Shown here one piece after another: positions 44,554 through 55,937 of a stretch of DNA of 64,000 nt. This DNA is from Ophiura sarsii. Taxonomy: Eukaryota > Echinodermata > Ophiuroidea > Amphilepidida > Ophiuridae. The position numbers and the translations under genes are program-made. Numbering within the stretch: position 1 is the first letter of the stretch; each line of letters begins with the position of its first letter. The stretch lies in NCBI GenBank assembly GCA_035610835.1, contig CM069454.1, forward strand, positions 4,707,618 to 4,771,617, in the 5' to 3' direction. The notes beneath the pieces were generated by a model that saw nothing but the letters and a program-made list of their open reading frames with translations, was not told the origin of the DNA and did not search any database.

Positions 44554-47241
44554 ACCATAAGGTCTGTGTAGCTAACCGGTCAAACTGTAACATATTTGAT
44601 GGAGAAAAAAATTCCGGCAATTTAGCCTTAAAAAATGACAGACACCATTTATAAAATGTGTCCTGATTTGATTTTTTGGAAATGATTTCACATTTGAGCT
44701 ACATAATAAAGTATGTGTAGCTAACTTGTCAAACTGCAACACATTCGACGCAGAAAAAAATGTCCAGCAATTTAGCCTAAAAAATGACGGACACCATAAA
44801 ATGTGTCCCGATTTGATTTTTTGGATAGCATTTCAAATTTTGAGCTACATATAAAGTCTATGTAGCTAACCGGTCAAACCGCAACATATTTGATGGAGAA
44901 AAAAATTCCGGCACTTTAGACTAAAAAATGACGGACACCATAAAATGTGTCCCTATTTGATTTTTTGGATAGCATTTCACATTTTGAGCTTCGTGTAAAG
45001 TCTGTGTAGCTAACGGGTCAAACCGAAACACATTTAACACAGAAAAAAAATTCCGGCACAATTTAGCTTAAAAAATGACGGACACCATAAAATGTGTCCC
45101 AATTTTGATTTTTTTTTGTTGATATAATTTCACATTTTGAGCTTCGTATAAAGTCTGTGTAGCTAACCGGTCAAACCGCAACATATTTGATGCAGAAAAA
45201 AATGCCGGCAATTTAGCCTAAAAAATGTTGGACACCATATAATGTGTCCCGATTTGATTTTTTTGGATATATATGATTTCACATTTTGAGCTACATAAAG
45301 TCTGTGTAGCTAACCGGTCAAACCGCAACATATTTGATGGAGAAAAAAAATTCCGGCAATTTAGCCTAAAAAATGACGGATACCATAAAATGGGTCCCGA
45401 TTTGATTATTTGAATAGCATTTCACATTTTGAGCTTCGTATCAATTCTGTGTAGCTAACCGGTCAAACCGCAACATATTTGATGCAGAAAAAAATGCCGG
45501 CAATTTAGCCTAAAAAATGTTGGACACCATATAATGTGTCCCGATTTCATTTTTTTGGATATGATTTCACATTTTGAGCTACATATAGAAAGTCTGTGTA
45601 GCTAACCGGTCAAACCGCAACACATTTGACGCAGAAAAAAAATTCCGGCAATTTAGCTTCAAAAATGACGGACACCATAACATGTGTCCCGATTTTGATT
45701 TTTTGGATATGATTTCACATTTTGAGCTTCGTATAAAGTCTGTGTAGCTAGCCAGTCATACTGCAAAACCTTTGGAAGAGCAAAAAAATTGCCGGCAATT
45801 TAGCCTAAAAAATGAACAAACACCATAAAATGTGTCCCAATTTGATTTTTTGGATTTGATTTCACATTTTCAGCTACGTATAAAGTCTGTGTAGCTAACC
45901 GGTCAATGCTGCAAGGTTGCGCAACCTTCTCAGAAGAACCAAACTGGTTGCGCAAGGTTGTATTTTTCCAAATTTAACCTTGCGCAACCATGTATTTTTC
46001 CAAATTTAACCTTGCGCAGAAGGTTGTATTTTTCCAAATTTAACCTTGCGCAAGGGTGCAGAATTGATTGCGATTTTTATAAGGGACGGGTCACACTGCA
46101 ACACATTTGACGCAGATTCCGGCAATTTAGCTTTAGCGATTTGATTTTTTGGATGATTTCACATTTTGAGCTACGTATAAAGTCTGTGTAGCTAACCGGT
46201 CAAACCGCAACATATTTGATGGGAAAAAAATGCCAGCAATTTAGCCTAAAAAATGTTGGACACCATAAAATGTGTCCCGACTTGATTTTTTGGATATGAT
46301 TTCACATTTTGAGCTACGTATAAAGTCTGTGTAGCTAACTGGTCAAACCGCAACATATTTGATGGAGAAAAAAATGCCAGCAATTTAGCCTAAAAAATGT
46401 TGGACACCATAAAATGTGTCCCGATTTGATTTTTTGGATATGATTTCACATTTTGAGCTACGTATAAAGTCTGTGTAGCTAACCGGTCAAACCGCAACAT
46501 ATTTGATGGAGAAAAAAATGCCAGCAATTTAGCCTAAAAAATGTTGGACACCATAAAATGTGTCCCGATTTGATTTTTTGGATATGATTTCACATTTTGA
46601 ACTACATTTATTAAAGTCTGTGTAGCTAACCGGTCATACCGCAACATATTTGATGGAGAAAAAAATGCCAGCAATTTAGCCTAAAAAATGACGGACACCA
46701 TAAAATGTGTCCCGATGTGATTTTTTGGATAGCATTTCACATTTTGAGCTTCGTATCAAGTCTGTGTAGCTAACGAGTCAAACCGCAACACATTTGACGC
46801 AGAAAAAAAATTCTGGCAATTTAGCTTAAAAAATGACGGACACCATAAAATGTGTCCCGATTTTGATTTTTTGGATATGATTTCACATTTTGAGCTTCGT
46901 ATAAAGTCTGTGTAGCTAGAAGGTCATACTGCAAAACATTTGGAAGAGTAAAAAAATTGCTGACAATTTAGCCTAAAAAATGAAAGGACACCATAAAATG
47001 TGTCCCGATTTGATTTTTTGGATTTGATTTCACATTTTCAGCTACATATAAAGTCTGTGTAGCTAACGGGTCAAACTGCAACACATTTGACGGAGAAAAA
47101 AACATTCCGGCAATTTAGCCTAAAAAATGGCGGACACCATGAAATGTGTCCTGAATTGATTTTTTGGATATGATTTCACATTTTGAGCTACATATAAAGT
47201 CAGTGTAGCTAACCAGTCAAACCGCAACACATTTGACGGAA

Positions 47242-47400
47242 CAAATAGCTACAGCCCCGGCCCCCAATGGCCGGGACAAAGTGTACGCCGGCGTACGGTC
47301 CCGGCCCCCCATAGCCGGGACAAAGTGTACGACGGCGTACGGTCCCGGCCCCCATAGTCGGGGCATAGTGTACGCCCCGGCCTCAGACAGCCAGGCAATA
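47242..47400 (+). repeat. GC-rich CCGGGACAAAGTGTACG repeats
   Basis: Three units of CCCCGGCCCCCATAGCCGGG with ACAAAGTGTACGCCGGCGTA. Related GC-rich, GTACG-rich repeats resume at 48240-48530. Confidence 0.75.
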
Positions 47401-47639
47401 TTAGCGAATCGTTATCATGTTACACGGTTCACTGCGAGCATTTTCATGATTTACCGTTCACTACTATTTTTGTGAATAGTTTAGTTTATACAGTGCTCCA
47501 GAATAAAACTTACCAGAGGCCTAAAACTAAAATACTATAACATTTGTTGGCATGATCTATCGCAGTCTGTTGTCAACCAGAAATGAATCTAGTCAAAAAA
47601 ACACTTTATGGACATCATATTGTGTACAGCGTCCAAATT

Positions 47640-47865
47640 AAGGAAAAAAATCTGGTTGCCCGCCGGGCAACCAAGCAGGAAATTATGGTTGCCCGGCAGA
47701 TTTTTTGGTTGCCCGTTCTGTAAAATATTTAAATGCATGTGTTAAGTGTTTCACTTCTTGCAAAAAAATTGGTTGCCCACCGGGCAACCAAATAAGTACA
47801 TGTTGGTTGCCCGGTGCTAATTTTGGGTGTCCCGGGCAACCGGGCAACCACTTAACGCGAACGCT
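47640..47865 (+). repeat. GGTTGCCCGCCGGGCAACC repeats
   Basis: At least four palindromic copies of GGTTGCCC(GC/AC)CGGGCAACCA are spaced 40-110 bp apart, with single GGTTGCCCG half-sites between them. Confidence 0.8.
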
Positions 47866-48239
47866 GATTGTGTAGCTTTATTTTGATAGATCATACGTAC
47901 CCACCGGCAACATTGGAAAGTTTGATCCAATTTATTTATTATGAACAAACAGTATTTAAGTTTTAAAAATGGACCGACAACATGATGATTGATCTAATTG
48001 ACTTAGATGGGGGGTTTTGGACCTTCTTGGGGGAATTGAGGGGGTGGGCTCCCCCTCCCTGACTTACGGGCCTGCAAGTAGGTGTTGTCTTATTGTCTAT
48101 CTATCCGGACCCTACCGTGTACATTATTCCAGGCAAAAGCACTACGGTATATGGTCAAATTGTACTAAGTTTACCGTAGTCATGGTAGAAAATCCAGGCA
48201 TTGATCAATCGCGGTGACTAATTTTATAGTGCATGTCTG

Positions 48240-48530
48240 TATTTTATATCTCTATGCCCCGGTGTGGATGATATGTACCTTAGCGTACGTCCCCACTATG
48301 TATGTGTATGCCCCGGGGTGTACATTCGTGTACCCTAGCGTACGCCCCTGCTACATGCCCGGCCTATTTTTTCAGTAATGTACGTCCCCGCTATACCCTG
48401 GCTAGCGGGGGCACGTTTTGTACGCCCCGGGTACACGCCCCCGCATAGCCGGGCCATGTTTTTTGTACGTTTGCGTACGGTCCCCGCATAGTCCCCGCCA
48501 TGCCCCGGGTCCCTTGGGGCCGGGGCTATA
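48240..48530 (+). repeat. GC-rich GTACG/CCCCGG repeats
   Basis: Repeated ATGCCCCGG, TTAGCGTACGTCCCC, CCCCGCATAGCCGGG and GTTTGCGTACGGTCCCCGC. They form the right-hand counterpart of the block at 47242-47400. Confidence 0.75.
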
Positions 48531-49550
48531 GAGGGTCATTTTTAGGTCATAGTTTCAGATCACGCTTGCTACATGATTTTTTGATGACTTTATGCGTACT
48601 GACAATATTTTCAACAACAAAATTGGAAAAAAATGCGAAATCCAGGGTGGCCAAAAAACCACAAAAAGCCGGCCATTTTTGAAAAAACAGTCTTTTGATC
48701 ACAACTCAGTCATTTTTGGTCTAATTTATTTGATTTTGGTGGCAATACCCATGTTTAAGGGTACCAGATGTCATTCTATGTTGGTTTCGTCTCATACAAT
48801 CCCTTCGTTGTCTTGTAATAGCTGATTTTGGTCAAATTTGGACTGTGAGGGCGCTTTGCAAAAAAATAGCTATCGCATTAATTAAAATGAATTTGAATAC
48901 ATGAAATATGTTAAGAGTGTGTCAAGAAACATTGTCTGAAGATGTGAGCATGCTACCTCGTTTCATTTTACTGTGGCATCAATTTTAAAATCACAAGAAC
49001 GCGTTAAAAGCGCTTCCATTGGATAGTCAGGGGTCAACGAACTTTCATTAGTGTGTGTTTCAATGGAGACAATTCAAAGATGTTCAAAATGGTGTAGCTT
49101 CAAAACAATAAATGGTATTTTACTCAGATTTTCAGGAAATGCCTAAAATGTAACTCCTATCATATTTCAAAATTAGAATTTGAGATTCTTCGATGCGAAA
49201 GGTATTTTTTAAAACAGCGCCCCCTCAGGGCTATTTTTACTAAAAATGCCATTTTCAGGAAAACGAAACATCGTCATGCGATAGAAGTTGCATAGGATTA
49301 TTCCATGTCCCCACAAACATGGGTATTGCCACCAAAATCAAATTGATTGACCCAAAATTGAATTGATTTATGATCAAAATACTGTTTTTCCATAATGGCC
49401 GACTTTTTGTGTTTTTTTGGCCGGGGCACCCTGGATTTTGCATTTTTTTCAATTTTGTTGTTGAAAATGTTAGTACGTATAAAGTCATCAAAAAATCATG
49501 TAGCAAGCATGATCTGAAACTATGACCATCTATAGCCCACTCCTAATATA
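48526..49550. mobile_element. 1-kb element with arms of about 340 bp
   Basis: The left arm GGCTATAGAGGGTCATTTTT, AGGTCATAGTTTCAGATCAC, GAAATCCAGGGTGG and GGTGGCAATACCCATG pairs with the right arm CATGGGTATTGCCACC, CACCCTGGATTTTGCAT, GATCTGAAACTATGACC and ATCTATAGCCCACTCCTA. The middle has no coding signal. The full terminus, as at 31397, is AGGAGTGGGCTATAGA; the left end here is cut into the GC-rich repeat. Confidence 0.8.
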
Positions 49551-51809
49551 AGGCTTGTTAAATAATACAAAATAATGATGTTTTCTTCATAATATCAAAA
49601 CATTTGGACCATTATTATCTATTTTAGATACTTTTGCATGATTTGTACACCTAAAAACATTTGAAATTAGATTAACTTGAGCCTGTTCTTTCCAGATAGC
49701 ATGTGTTAAAACTGACCAACTAATCATGGTTGCTAAACTACAACAACATTCATCATATTGAATGGAAAGTTATCCAAAAATCCTTGTAAAACCTGGTGTC
49801 AGGAGTGTAACATTATCATGTCAGGAGTGTAACATTATCATACCCTTTTGATGATAGACCACTGTCCTGCCAATGGTTGATATATGCCTATAAGATATAT
49901 CCAGCATTTAAGTTAATTCATTTTTTCACTGTCAATTCAACATTTAAGAAGTAATAGCTTACATTTTACTATTGTTATAGTGATTATTAAAAATACCATC
50001 ACCCTATTTGAAACATGAATAAAAAGTATGTTTGGAACTATTTTGGCTCACTTAATTACTCTAATACAATTACAGGCACTATTTGGTTAACTTACTAGTA
50101 TTGTAACCACTTCCATACTTAACTGTGAACCTCATAACCTCTGATATCTTCCTATTACAATGTCAGGAGTGTAACAAAATGTGTACAAAATATGTATTCA
50201 TTCATTTTTGAAGTATCACTGTCTTGCCATAGATTGCAATATGAGCTTGAAACTGTCAGTATATTTTAATTGGTTAACTCTAATGTTTACAACTACTAAT
50301 ACCAAATCTAGGTACTAGTATGTTGCTTTTATTAAAAAAAAATTGCTCCCCATTATGAAAAAATAGGGGTTTTGTGTGGAAAATCTCTTTTTTTTCTTCA
50401 CTTTGATTGTTTTAAACAGAGCAAAAGTGTGTTTTCTATGCTAACCTATATACTGATGTAGAGTAGTGCCATCAAAAAGGCTGTTTTTAAACATAATTAC
50501 TTTTAGATAAACCCAAAAAATGTTTCAGAGGGTTTTACCTATCGAAAGGCATTTTCTGTTATAAATTGTGTTAAAAAAAATTTATGAAGACTATTTTGTG
50601 TATTTCTTTATTAGTTTCACATACTTTAATATATTGGGAGTACAGTAAGACCAAAAATAATTAGTTTATCAATTTTGAATTTTGACCTCTTGGGTGGAGC
50701 AAATGTCCCAATTTTGAGCCATTTTTTTAAAAATTGCCCATTACTTGTTCCTGTGGTTGTTCCGTAGTGACTAGAGGCTTGTGATTCGTATTCGAGATAG
50801 TGGTGAATGATGAAATTAAAATTTCATATTTTGATCAAAATTTTGTGTAGATTTCAAAAATTCTGGGTGGGAATTTTTTAAGTGGTGTCTTGGGGGCTTT
50901 TTGGGCTACTTTGGCGGCCATCTTGTTTTGAATTTTTGATGGTATTGACATTTATAGAATGGGAGTACTTGGCATGTAAAACATTTGCACACCACCTCTT
51001 ATGATATAATTAGAAATATGTGATAAGTAAATCTCAAAAATAAAAATTAACAGTCATACTATGGCATTTTTGAGTGCTTTTTTGGTTACTTTGGGTGCTT
51101 TTTAGGTGCGTTTTGGGCTCATTTTGCCATACGCATGAATTTAGACGTTTTAAAGGTAATTGGTAATTTATTTTTGATGTATTTGTATTTATTTTCTTGC
51201 CACCGCATATCTGACGATGGGATATGTCAATTGGAACTGTGTTATCTGTTATTAGTATTAGGCCATCACCGGGGGAGGGAGGGTAACTCAAATATAATAC
51301 TCTGATTTTCAAGACACACCCTAAATGCGTATTTCACCTTAAATACCAGTAAAACAGGCGTCTCTTCTGAACAAGGTCTGTTTCATAAAAAGTGTAAAGA
51401 AATGGGTTCATCACAATCAAATATATTCCTGGTTAAATTTGTTTTTCAAGTATGATATTGATTACTTTTCCCAATCCTATTGATAGTGAGGTGAATGCAA
51501 GGAAATTAAGAAACAAGTTCAAGAGGATTTTGAAAAGTACCCTTTTTCTTAAAAAATAAAAAATAATAAAAAAATAAAAAAACTTATTCAAAATGTGCTC
51601 AAAAATGAGAAAAAGCTAAAAACAAATTGCTCAAATTATATAGAACAATAGGAGACAGTGTCTAATATACATAATGATATGCAACCAGGGCTGCTAAGGG
51701 GTGATTAAAGGGTTCAGAAGACCCAAGAAAGGCACCCCTTATAAACTGAGAAAACAATGTGAATTGTTATCACGCTGTAACAGTGACACCATACAATTGG
51801 TGTCATCGT
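49551..51809. other. AT-rich non-coding stretch
   Basis: No gene recognised. TCAGGAGTGTAACATTATCA occurs twice in tandem at 49799-49842 and a partial copy at 50162. The rest shows no structure I can name. Confidence 0.4.
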
Positions 51810-52260
51810 TACATAGTTCAATGACCCCTAGTGACCCCGTTTGAAATGTCACTTTTAGTGGAGAAGCACCCTATATGAACATGGACCCAAGGAATCTTTT
51901 GACTAATTCTGAGTATCATCAGTCATTTGCTCTCGGACAAGTAGCATTTTGAGTGAATGAGTTCAAATTTACATTTTGACCTCTAGTGACCCCAAACATT
52001 TTTCGATTTAAAAAACCGAACTGTTAATATGCGTACGGTCAAAAGGAATATGTTGGCCAATTCTCACGATCCTAGGTCATTTCACTAAATTGCAAATTTA
52101 TGCGTTTTAAGTGAAAATCACGTTTAGACCCCTATAGTTACCCTTGTGTGACCTTTGACCCCTTATGCTTTACAACCTGAGTAGTGGTGCATGCACATAA
52201 GGGTACTTATGACCAAAGATGGTCAAAATCGGCTCAATGGTTACGGAGCTACAGGTCGGA
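51810..52260 (-). repeat. Inverted relative of the GGTCA-rich repeat
   Basis: TGACCCCTAGTGACCCC, GATCCTAGGTCATTTCACTA and TGACCTTTGACCCC are complements of landmarks in 13107-14290 and occur in the expected reverse order. Confidence 0.7.
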
Positions 52261-52324
52261 GAGTGACAGAAGAAAGAAACAGGACGAATACAGTATATTA
52301 GTCGTTTTAGTCGTTTCTCGACTA

Positions 52325-52637
52325 AGGCCAAAAAAAAAAGAAGGTTTGTCTCAGATGACATGAGAGACTGAAAATCTAATGCGGTCTGCGGATTTTTTTA
52401 AAAATTTTTTTTTAAAATTTAGACCTGATCGTCATTTGTTTGGTCAAAAAGTTGGATTTTGCAAGATTTTTTTGAGAAAATTGAAAAAGAAAAAAAAATT
52501 GGAAAAAAAATTGAAAAAAAATTGGGGGAAAAAAAAAAAATTGAAAAAAAAAAAAATCCACTAAAAAAAAAGCTTACGCGGGCGGTTTCGGGAATGCGCG
52601 CGGGTCATCTGAGAAAACCTTTTTTAGTTTTTGGCCT
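52325..52637. mobile_element. Small inverted-repeat element, relative of 37271-38049
   Basis: AAGGCCAAAAAAAAAAGAAG, GTTTGTCTCAGATGACA and, inverted, GGTCATCTGAGAAAACC, TTTTGGCCTAA. The interior is a run of A-rich AAAATTG units, which creates spurious Lys-rich frames. Confidence 0.7.
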
Positions 52638-53270
52638 AATATAAAAATAAACTAATCTCAGTTTTTATCATAATTGAGGGCGCTGCCTCCAACATATCTC
52701 TTAGTGCCCCTTTAATGTTATTTTATTTTCGCGCGGGAGCTTTGAGACAAATGCTTATTTTAGTGACTGTCATAGGATTGTAGTACAGTACGTACAGCTT
52801 TAATACCAGTAACGTGGGGTAGGTTGAGATTACAAATTGTTCAATATAAGGCAAAGGTCTCCCAAGGTCAACTTGTAAAATAGGCAGCAATTTAGAATGC
52901 TCTTACATGAGCAGTTCAGATTTAATTCCTACAATAGATTGCACAAGAAGGCGGTCGCGAAAGCAAGCGGGACTAGTGGTTCGAGAACCGCCTTGTATGT
53001 ATATTTACCCTTTCAAATAAACCACACCATCCATTTAAAGCAGTTAGTATGGTTAAGAAAACTTTGCAATAACCCTAACACTACCATACGATATATGATA
53101 TACAGACTGTAACAAAAAAAGTTATACAATCGCAATTTTATTTTTAATTCAATGTTAAAATCATGCAATGTCAACATCTCTTACACTCTGTGTTAAGTTC
53201 CGTTTTGGCTACCAGAATCATTTTATTTGGTCTTTTTAACTACTTGCGTTTAAAAGTTATGACCAATCTA

Positions 53271-53512
53271 CAGTACAGCTCGAAATAGAATGGACATTGC
53301 AATGACGTTGACATTGCACTGACATTGCAATGATATTGCACTGACATTGCACTGACATTGCAATGACATTGCAATGATGCCTTGAGATGTAACCCGATTA
53401 GTGCTGTCATTGCAATGTCATTGCACTGACATTGCAATGACATTGCGTTGACATTGCAATGACATTGCAATGAAGTGCGTTGACATTGTCCATTCTATTT
53501 CGAGCTGTACTG
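53271..53512. mobile_element. 242-bp MITE filled with CATTGCAATGA repeats
   Basis: Ends CAGTACAGCTCGAAATAGAA (continuing TGGACA) and a perfect inverted match at 53487-53512, flanked by TA on both sides. Nearly all the interior is GACATTGCAATGACATTGC-type 6-12-bp repeats, except a 35-bp centre (ATGCCTTGAGATGTAACCCG). Confidence 0.85.
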
Positions 53513-54019
53513 TACTAAGTCGTCTAGAAATCGGGTTGGGCCACTTTCACAATAATATCATACAATCTTGCTTGCATAAATTAAATGGTTAGGGTATCAT
53601 GCAAGGAACATTAGAGAGAACAATATAATTCTTTTTTTCAAATAGTTTTATTTCATTTGAATAAATAAATTCATAAAATAAATAAATCATATTTGTAAAG
53701 ACCTAACCTTCTTTGTAATACTTTTAACCACTTGAAACGAACCATTGTTGTCTAACAAGAGCGCTTTACTGCTATGTTCCTGGTTTGATTCCATTCATAT
53801 TCATCCCAGTGATTTTACCATTGATTAAACAAAAGTGGCCCAGGTGATTTCATGACTACTTTAGACAATTGATCATATCTCCGCTTACCGGCCATCGATG
53901 GTAATGAAACAAAGCTTATTCAAAAGCTAAGAAAATTCCCCTTGCAGGCCATACAAACTCGAAACAGAAATTTTACGGGAGGTATTTTTAATATTTTTTT
54001 CAAAACTGTATAACTTTTA

Positions 54020-54290
54020 TTGTTACAGCCTGTACCCCAAAATACCACGACTGGGCACGTTGGTACCACCCGGCGTGGAAGTTTTTTGACGAAAAAATGG
54101 ACCCAATACATACAGTCTGGGCAATACACTGCCCAGAACTGTGATACAGCCGTGGTGAAGTGTGGAATCCCTCGCCTCTGGTGCGAGAGGTCCCTGGATC
54201 AAATCCCGGGGGGATCGGGGGGATATTTTGGTCGATTTTCCGCGTTGAAGAAAAAATTCTGAAAAAGTGGGGGGAAGTGTTAGGGTTAAA
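54020..54290 (+). mobile_element. SINE-like element ending in TTAGGGTTA
   Basis: CCGTGGTGAAGTGTGGAAT, CCTCGCCTCTGGTGCGAGAG and CCCTGGATCAAATCCC (B box) form a tRNA-like region at about 54150-54208. A tail GGGGGAAGTGTTAGGGTTAA follows. The tail TTTCCGCGTTGAAGAAAAAA parallels the TTTTTTCCTCGAAAATTG tail of the copy at 19830. The left boundary is uncertain. Confidence 0.5.
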
Positions 54291-54304
54291 AGCAGGTGTT
54301 CCGA

Positions 54305-54460
54305 TGGCTGGCCCGATTTTGAACTTGATGTTTCCATTCTACATGAAAGGTCATCCTTAAAATAGTCATATTCTAAAGTTTGAGTTGCAGTAAATAGGAG
54401 TTACTGCCAGAGTTACTGCCAGGGCCTGGCAGGAACTCCTATTGTTTTAGACGTGTTTGA
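54305..54460 (+). repeat. Partial copy of the 57979-58334 MITE interior, with a palindrome
   Basis: CATTCTACATGAAAGGTCAT, CCTTAAAA and AAAGTTTGAGTTGCA match 58010-58080. It then diverges into AGGAGTTACTGCCAG/CTGGCAGGAACTCCT, a palindrome just upstream of the 54525 exon. Confidence 0.6.
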
Positions 54461-54524
54461 CCAATGAGATTACAGAATTCACGTACACTATTAAAGGATA
54501 AATGTATGTATTCTTTACTTTCAG

Positions 54525-54885
54525 GGTCAAAGTCAAAGCTCAATTTTGCCAGATTTCCTGATCATCCAGTCACACAGAGGAGATCACCGCGGCCTAGCCG
54601 GCCTTATACACAGTATAGTGGGAGTCCAGCAGATCTTACCGGAGGCTAAGGCTAAAACCATGGTGTGTTTTTATGATATTCATACCTCCGCTGTCGTTCG
54701 TGATCAAAATATGTTCCAACCACAGCAGCATCTGCTTGATCAAATTGAAAAAGGCATTTGTTTCAAAAAGGTGGAAGAACTGTTACAACAGTGCCTCTGT
54801 GACCTGCAATGGGAGCACATTTCTCAAATTGAAAACCGCAATGCTGGAAAATGGAGCCCAACATCGAAAAAAGGGCCTCGACGAG
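54525..54885 (+). CDS. Internal exon of an unrecognised protein, possibly exon 2 of gene 2
   Basis: A 361-bp exon is bounded by a strong acceptor (TTCTTTACTTTCAG|GG) and a consensus donor (CGACGAG|GTAAGT). Starting in phase 0, one frame is open through all 120 codons: GQSQSSILPDFLIIQSHRG at the start, then GLAGLIHSIVGVQQILPEA, MVCFYDIHTSAVV, QQHLLDQIEKGICFKKVEEL and LCDLQWEHISQIE, ending in a basic SPTSKKGPRRG. It ends in phase 1. The middle has helix-like spacing of hydrophobic residues and is clearly not low complexity. A second frame is open only for the first 125 bases and then stops. The phase-0 start matches the phase-0 end of the exon at 29610-29819 on the same strand, which would imply a 24.7-kb intron; this linkage is inference. 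No family is recognised. Confidence 0.65.
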
Positions 54886-54997
54886 GTAAGTTGGACAAGC
54901 GAGTCATTGTTTCAAGATTATAGATCTAGACCCAGGTTGTGATGCAGTACATCAAAAGAGGCACTTTGCAGGCAAGGTACACTTCTGAAATGATCCA

Positions 54998-55307
54998 CAA
55001 TCAAGGAAAATAATAGTTGGCACACTTGACGCAACTCATTACAACTATCCCTGTGCTCGCAATTGAGATCACACTTGGGACATAGCACTGTTTAATAGAA
55101 AGCAAAAGTCTCCCCCTTTCTTATATCCTTTCCCACCCCACCCCCCCCCCCCCCCCACCCCACCCCCCCCCCCCCCCCCATCAATCAATGTTGGGGGAAC
55201 TGCCAAGGCTTCTGATAGTATGACTCGGATCAACATTGCCTCCGGGGAGAGGGGCGGGTTTTTTCCGTAATTAGGACAAAGTGTGCCAACCTTTTTTTCC
55301 TTGATTG
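54998..55307. mobile_element. 310-bp MITE with poly(C) inside
   Basis: AATCAAGGAAAATAATAGTT (then GGCACACTT) and the complement at 55279-55307 bound a segment with two C16-C17 tracts at 55140-55179. It lies about 110 bp past the donor of the 54525-54885 exon. Confidence 0.7.
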
Positions 55308-55937
55308 TCTGAGTCATTTGCTAAAAAAATCATCTGTGTTAAGTCTTTTGGCTATAACATGAGATTAAACAAAGATTTCTTCACCAGATTTGGAAGACAG
55401 ATAGGTTATAACATTGGTCACGTGTTCAAACATTATGCATCAACGTACTTTTAGGGACCGGTCAATTTTAAATAAGGAGGTATATTTTTCACTTCAAATG
55501 CCCGTGAAACTATAGACATGACCAGTTATTTAAATTCAGATGGGTGCTCGACCTCATATATCATCAGCTAAACGTTGAGAAAACATCTTCCCGTCGTTTA
55601 TATATATCTCAAGACCAGTATCGTATATCTATATATCTTAATACCAGTGTCTATATAACTTAAAAATATAGACCCAACATGAAATATGCCTGTTTTGTTT
55701 TGACAATAAATCAAAGTTGTCAAGCCATGCGTCAACCGTAACATTGCGCCCATATATAAGAATGAGTACATCTGCACTCTTTGAATTAACATGATTAAGT
55801 ATAACAAAACGGTACCAAAATCAAGGACATTATGATTATTCAAGAAATAGAAGACACAATGATAGTGCTGATTAAAACAAATAATGCAAATCATGATTGT
55901 TAGAAAAAAAGAAGCAACAAATAATTAATTATCGAAT

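Larger units (their letters stand above)
42440..47241. repeat. Satellite array of about 147-bp units
   Basis: About 22 units share GTCTGTGTAGCTAACCGGTC, AAACCGCAACATATTTGATG, CCGGCAATTTAGCCTAAAAA, ATGACGGACACCATAAAATG, TGTCCCGATTTGATTTTTTG and GATATGATTTCACATTTTGA. The array contains a 334-bp exact-looking duplication (42848-43181 and 43182-43515), a 1-kb transposon (43567-44553) and two blocks of a second repeat (GTTGCGCAAGG, 42525-42790 and 45906-46075). Short frames inside are repeat artefacts. Confidence 0.95.

Noticed and set aside
52379..52644. Lysine-rich frames
   Set aside because: Produced by A-rich simple sequence inside an inverted-repeat element.
53240..53470. 76-codon minus-strand frame of MQCHCNVNA repeats
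   Set aside because: Translation of the CATTGCAATGA array in the 53271-53512 element.
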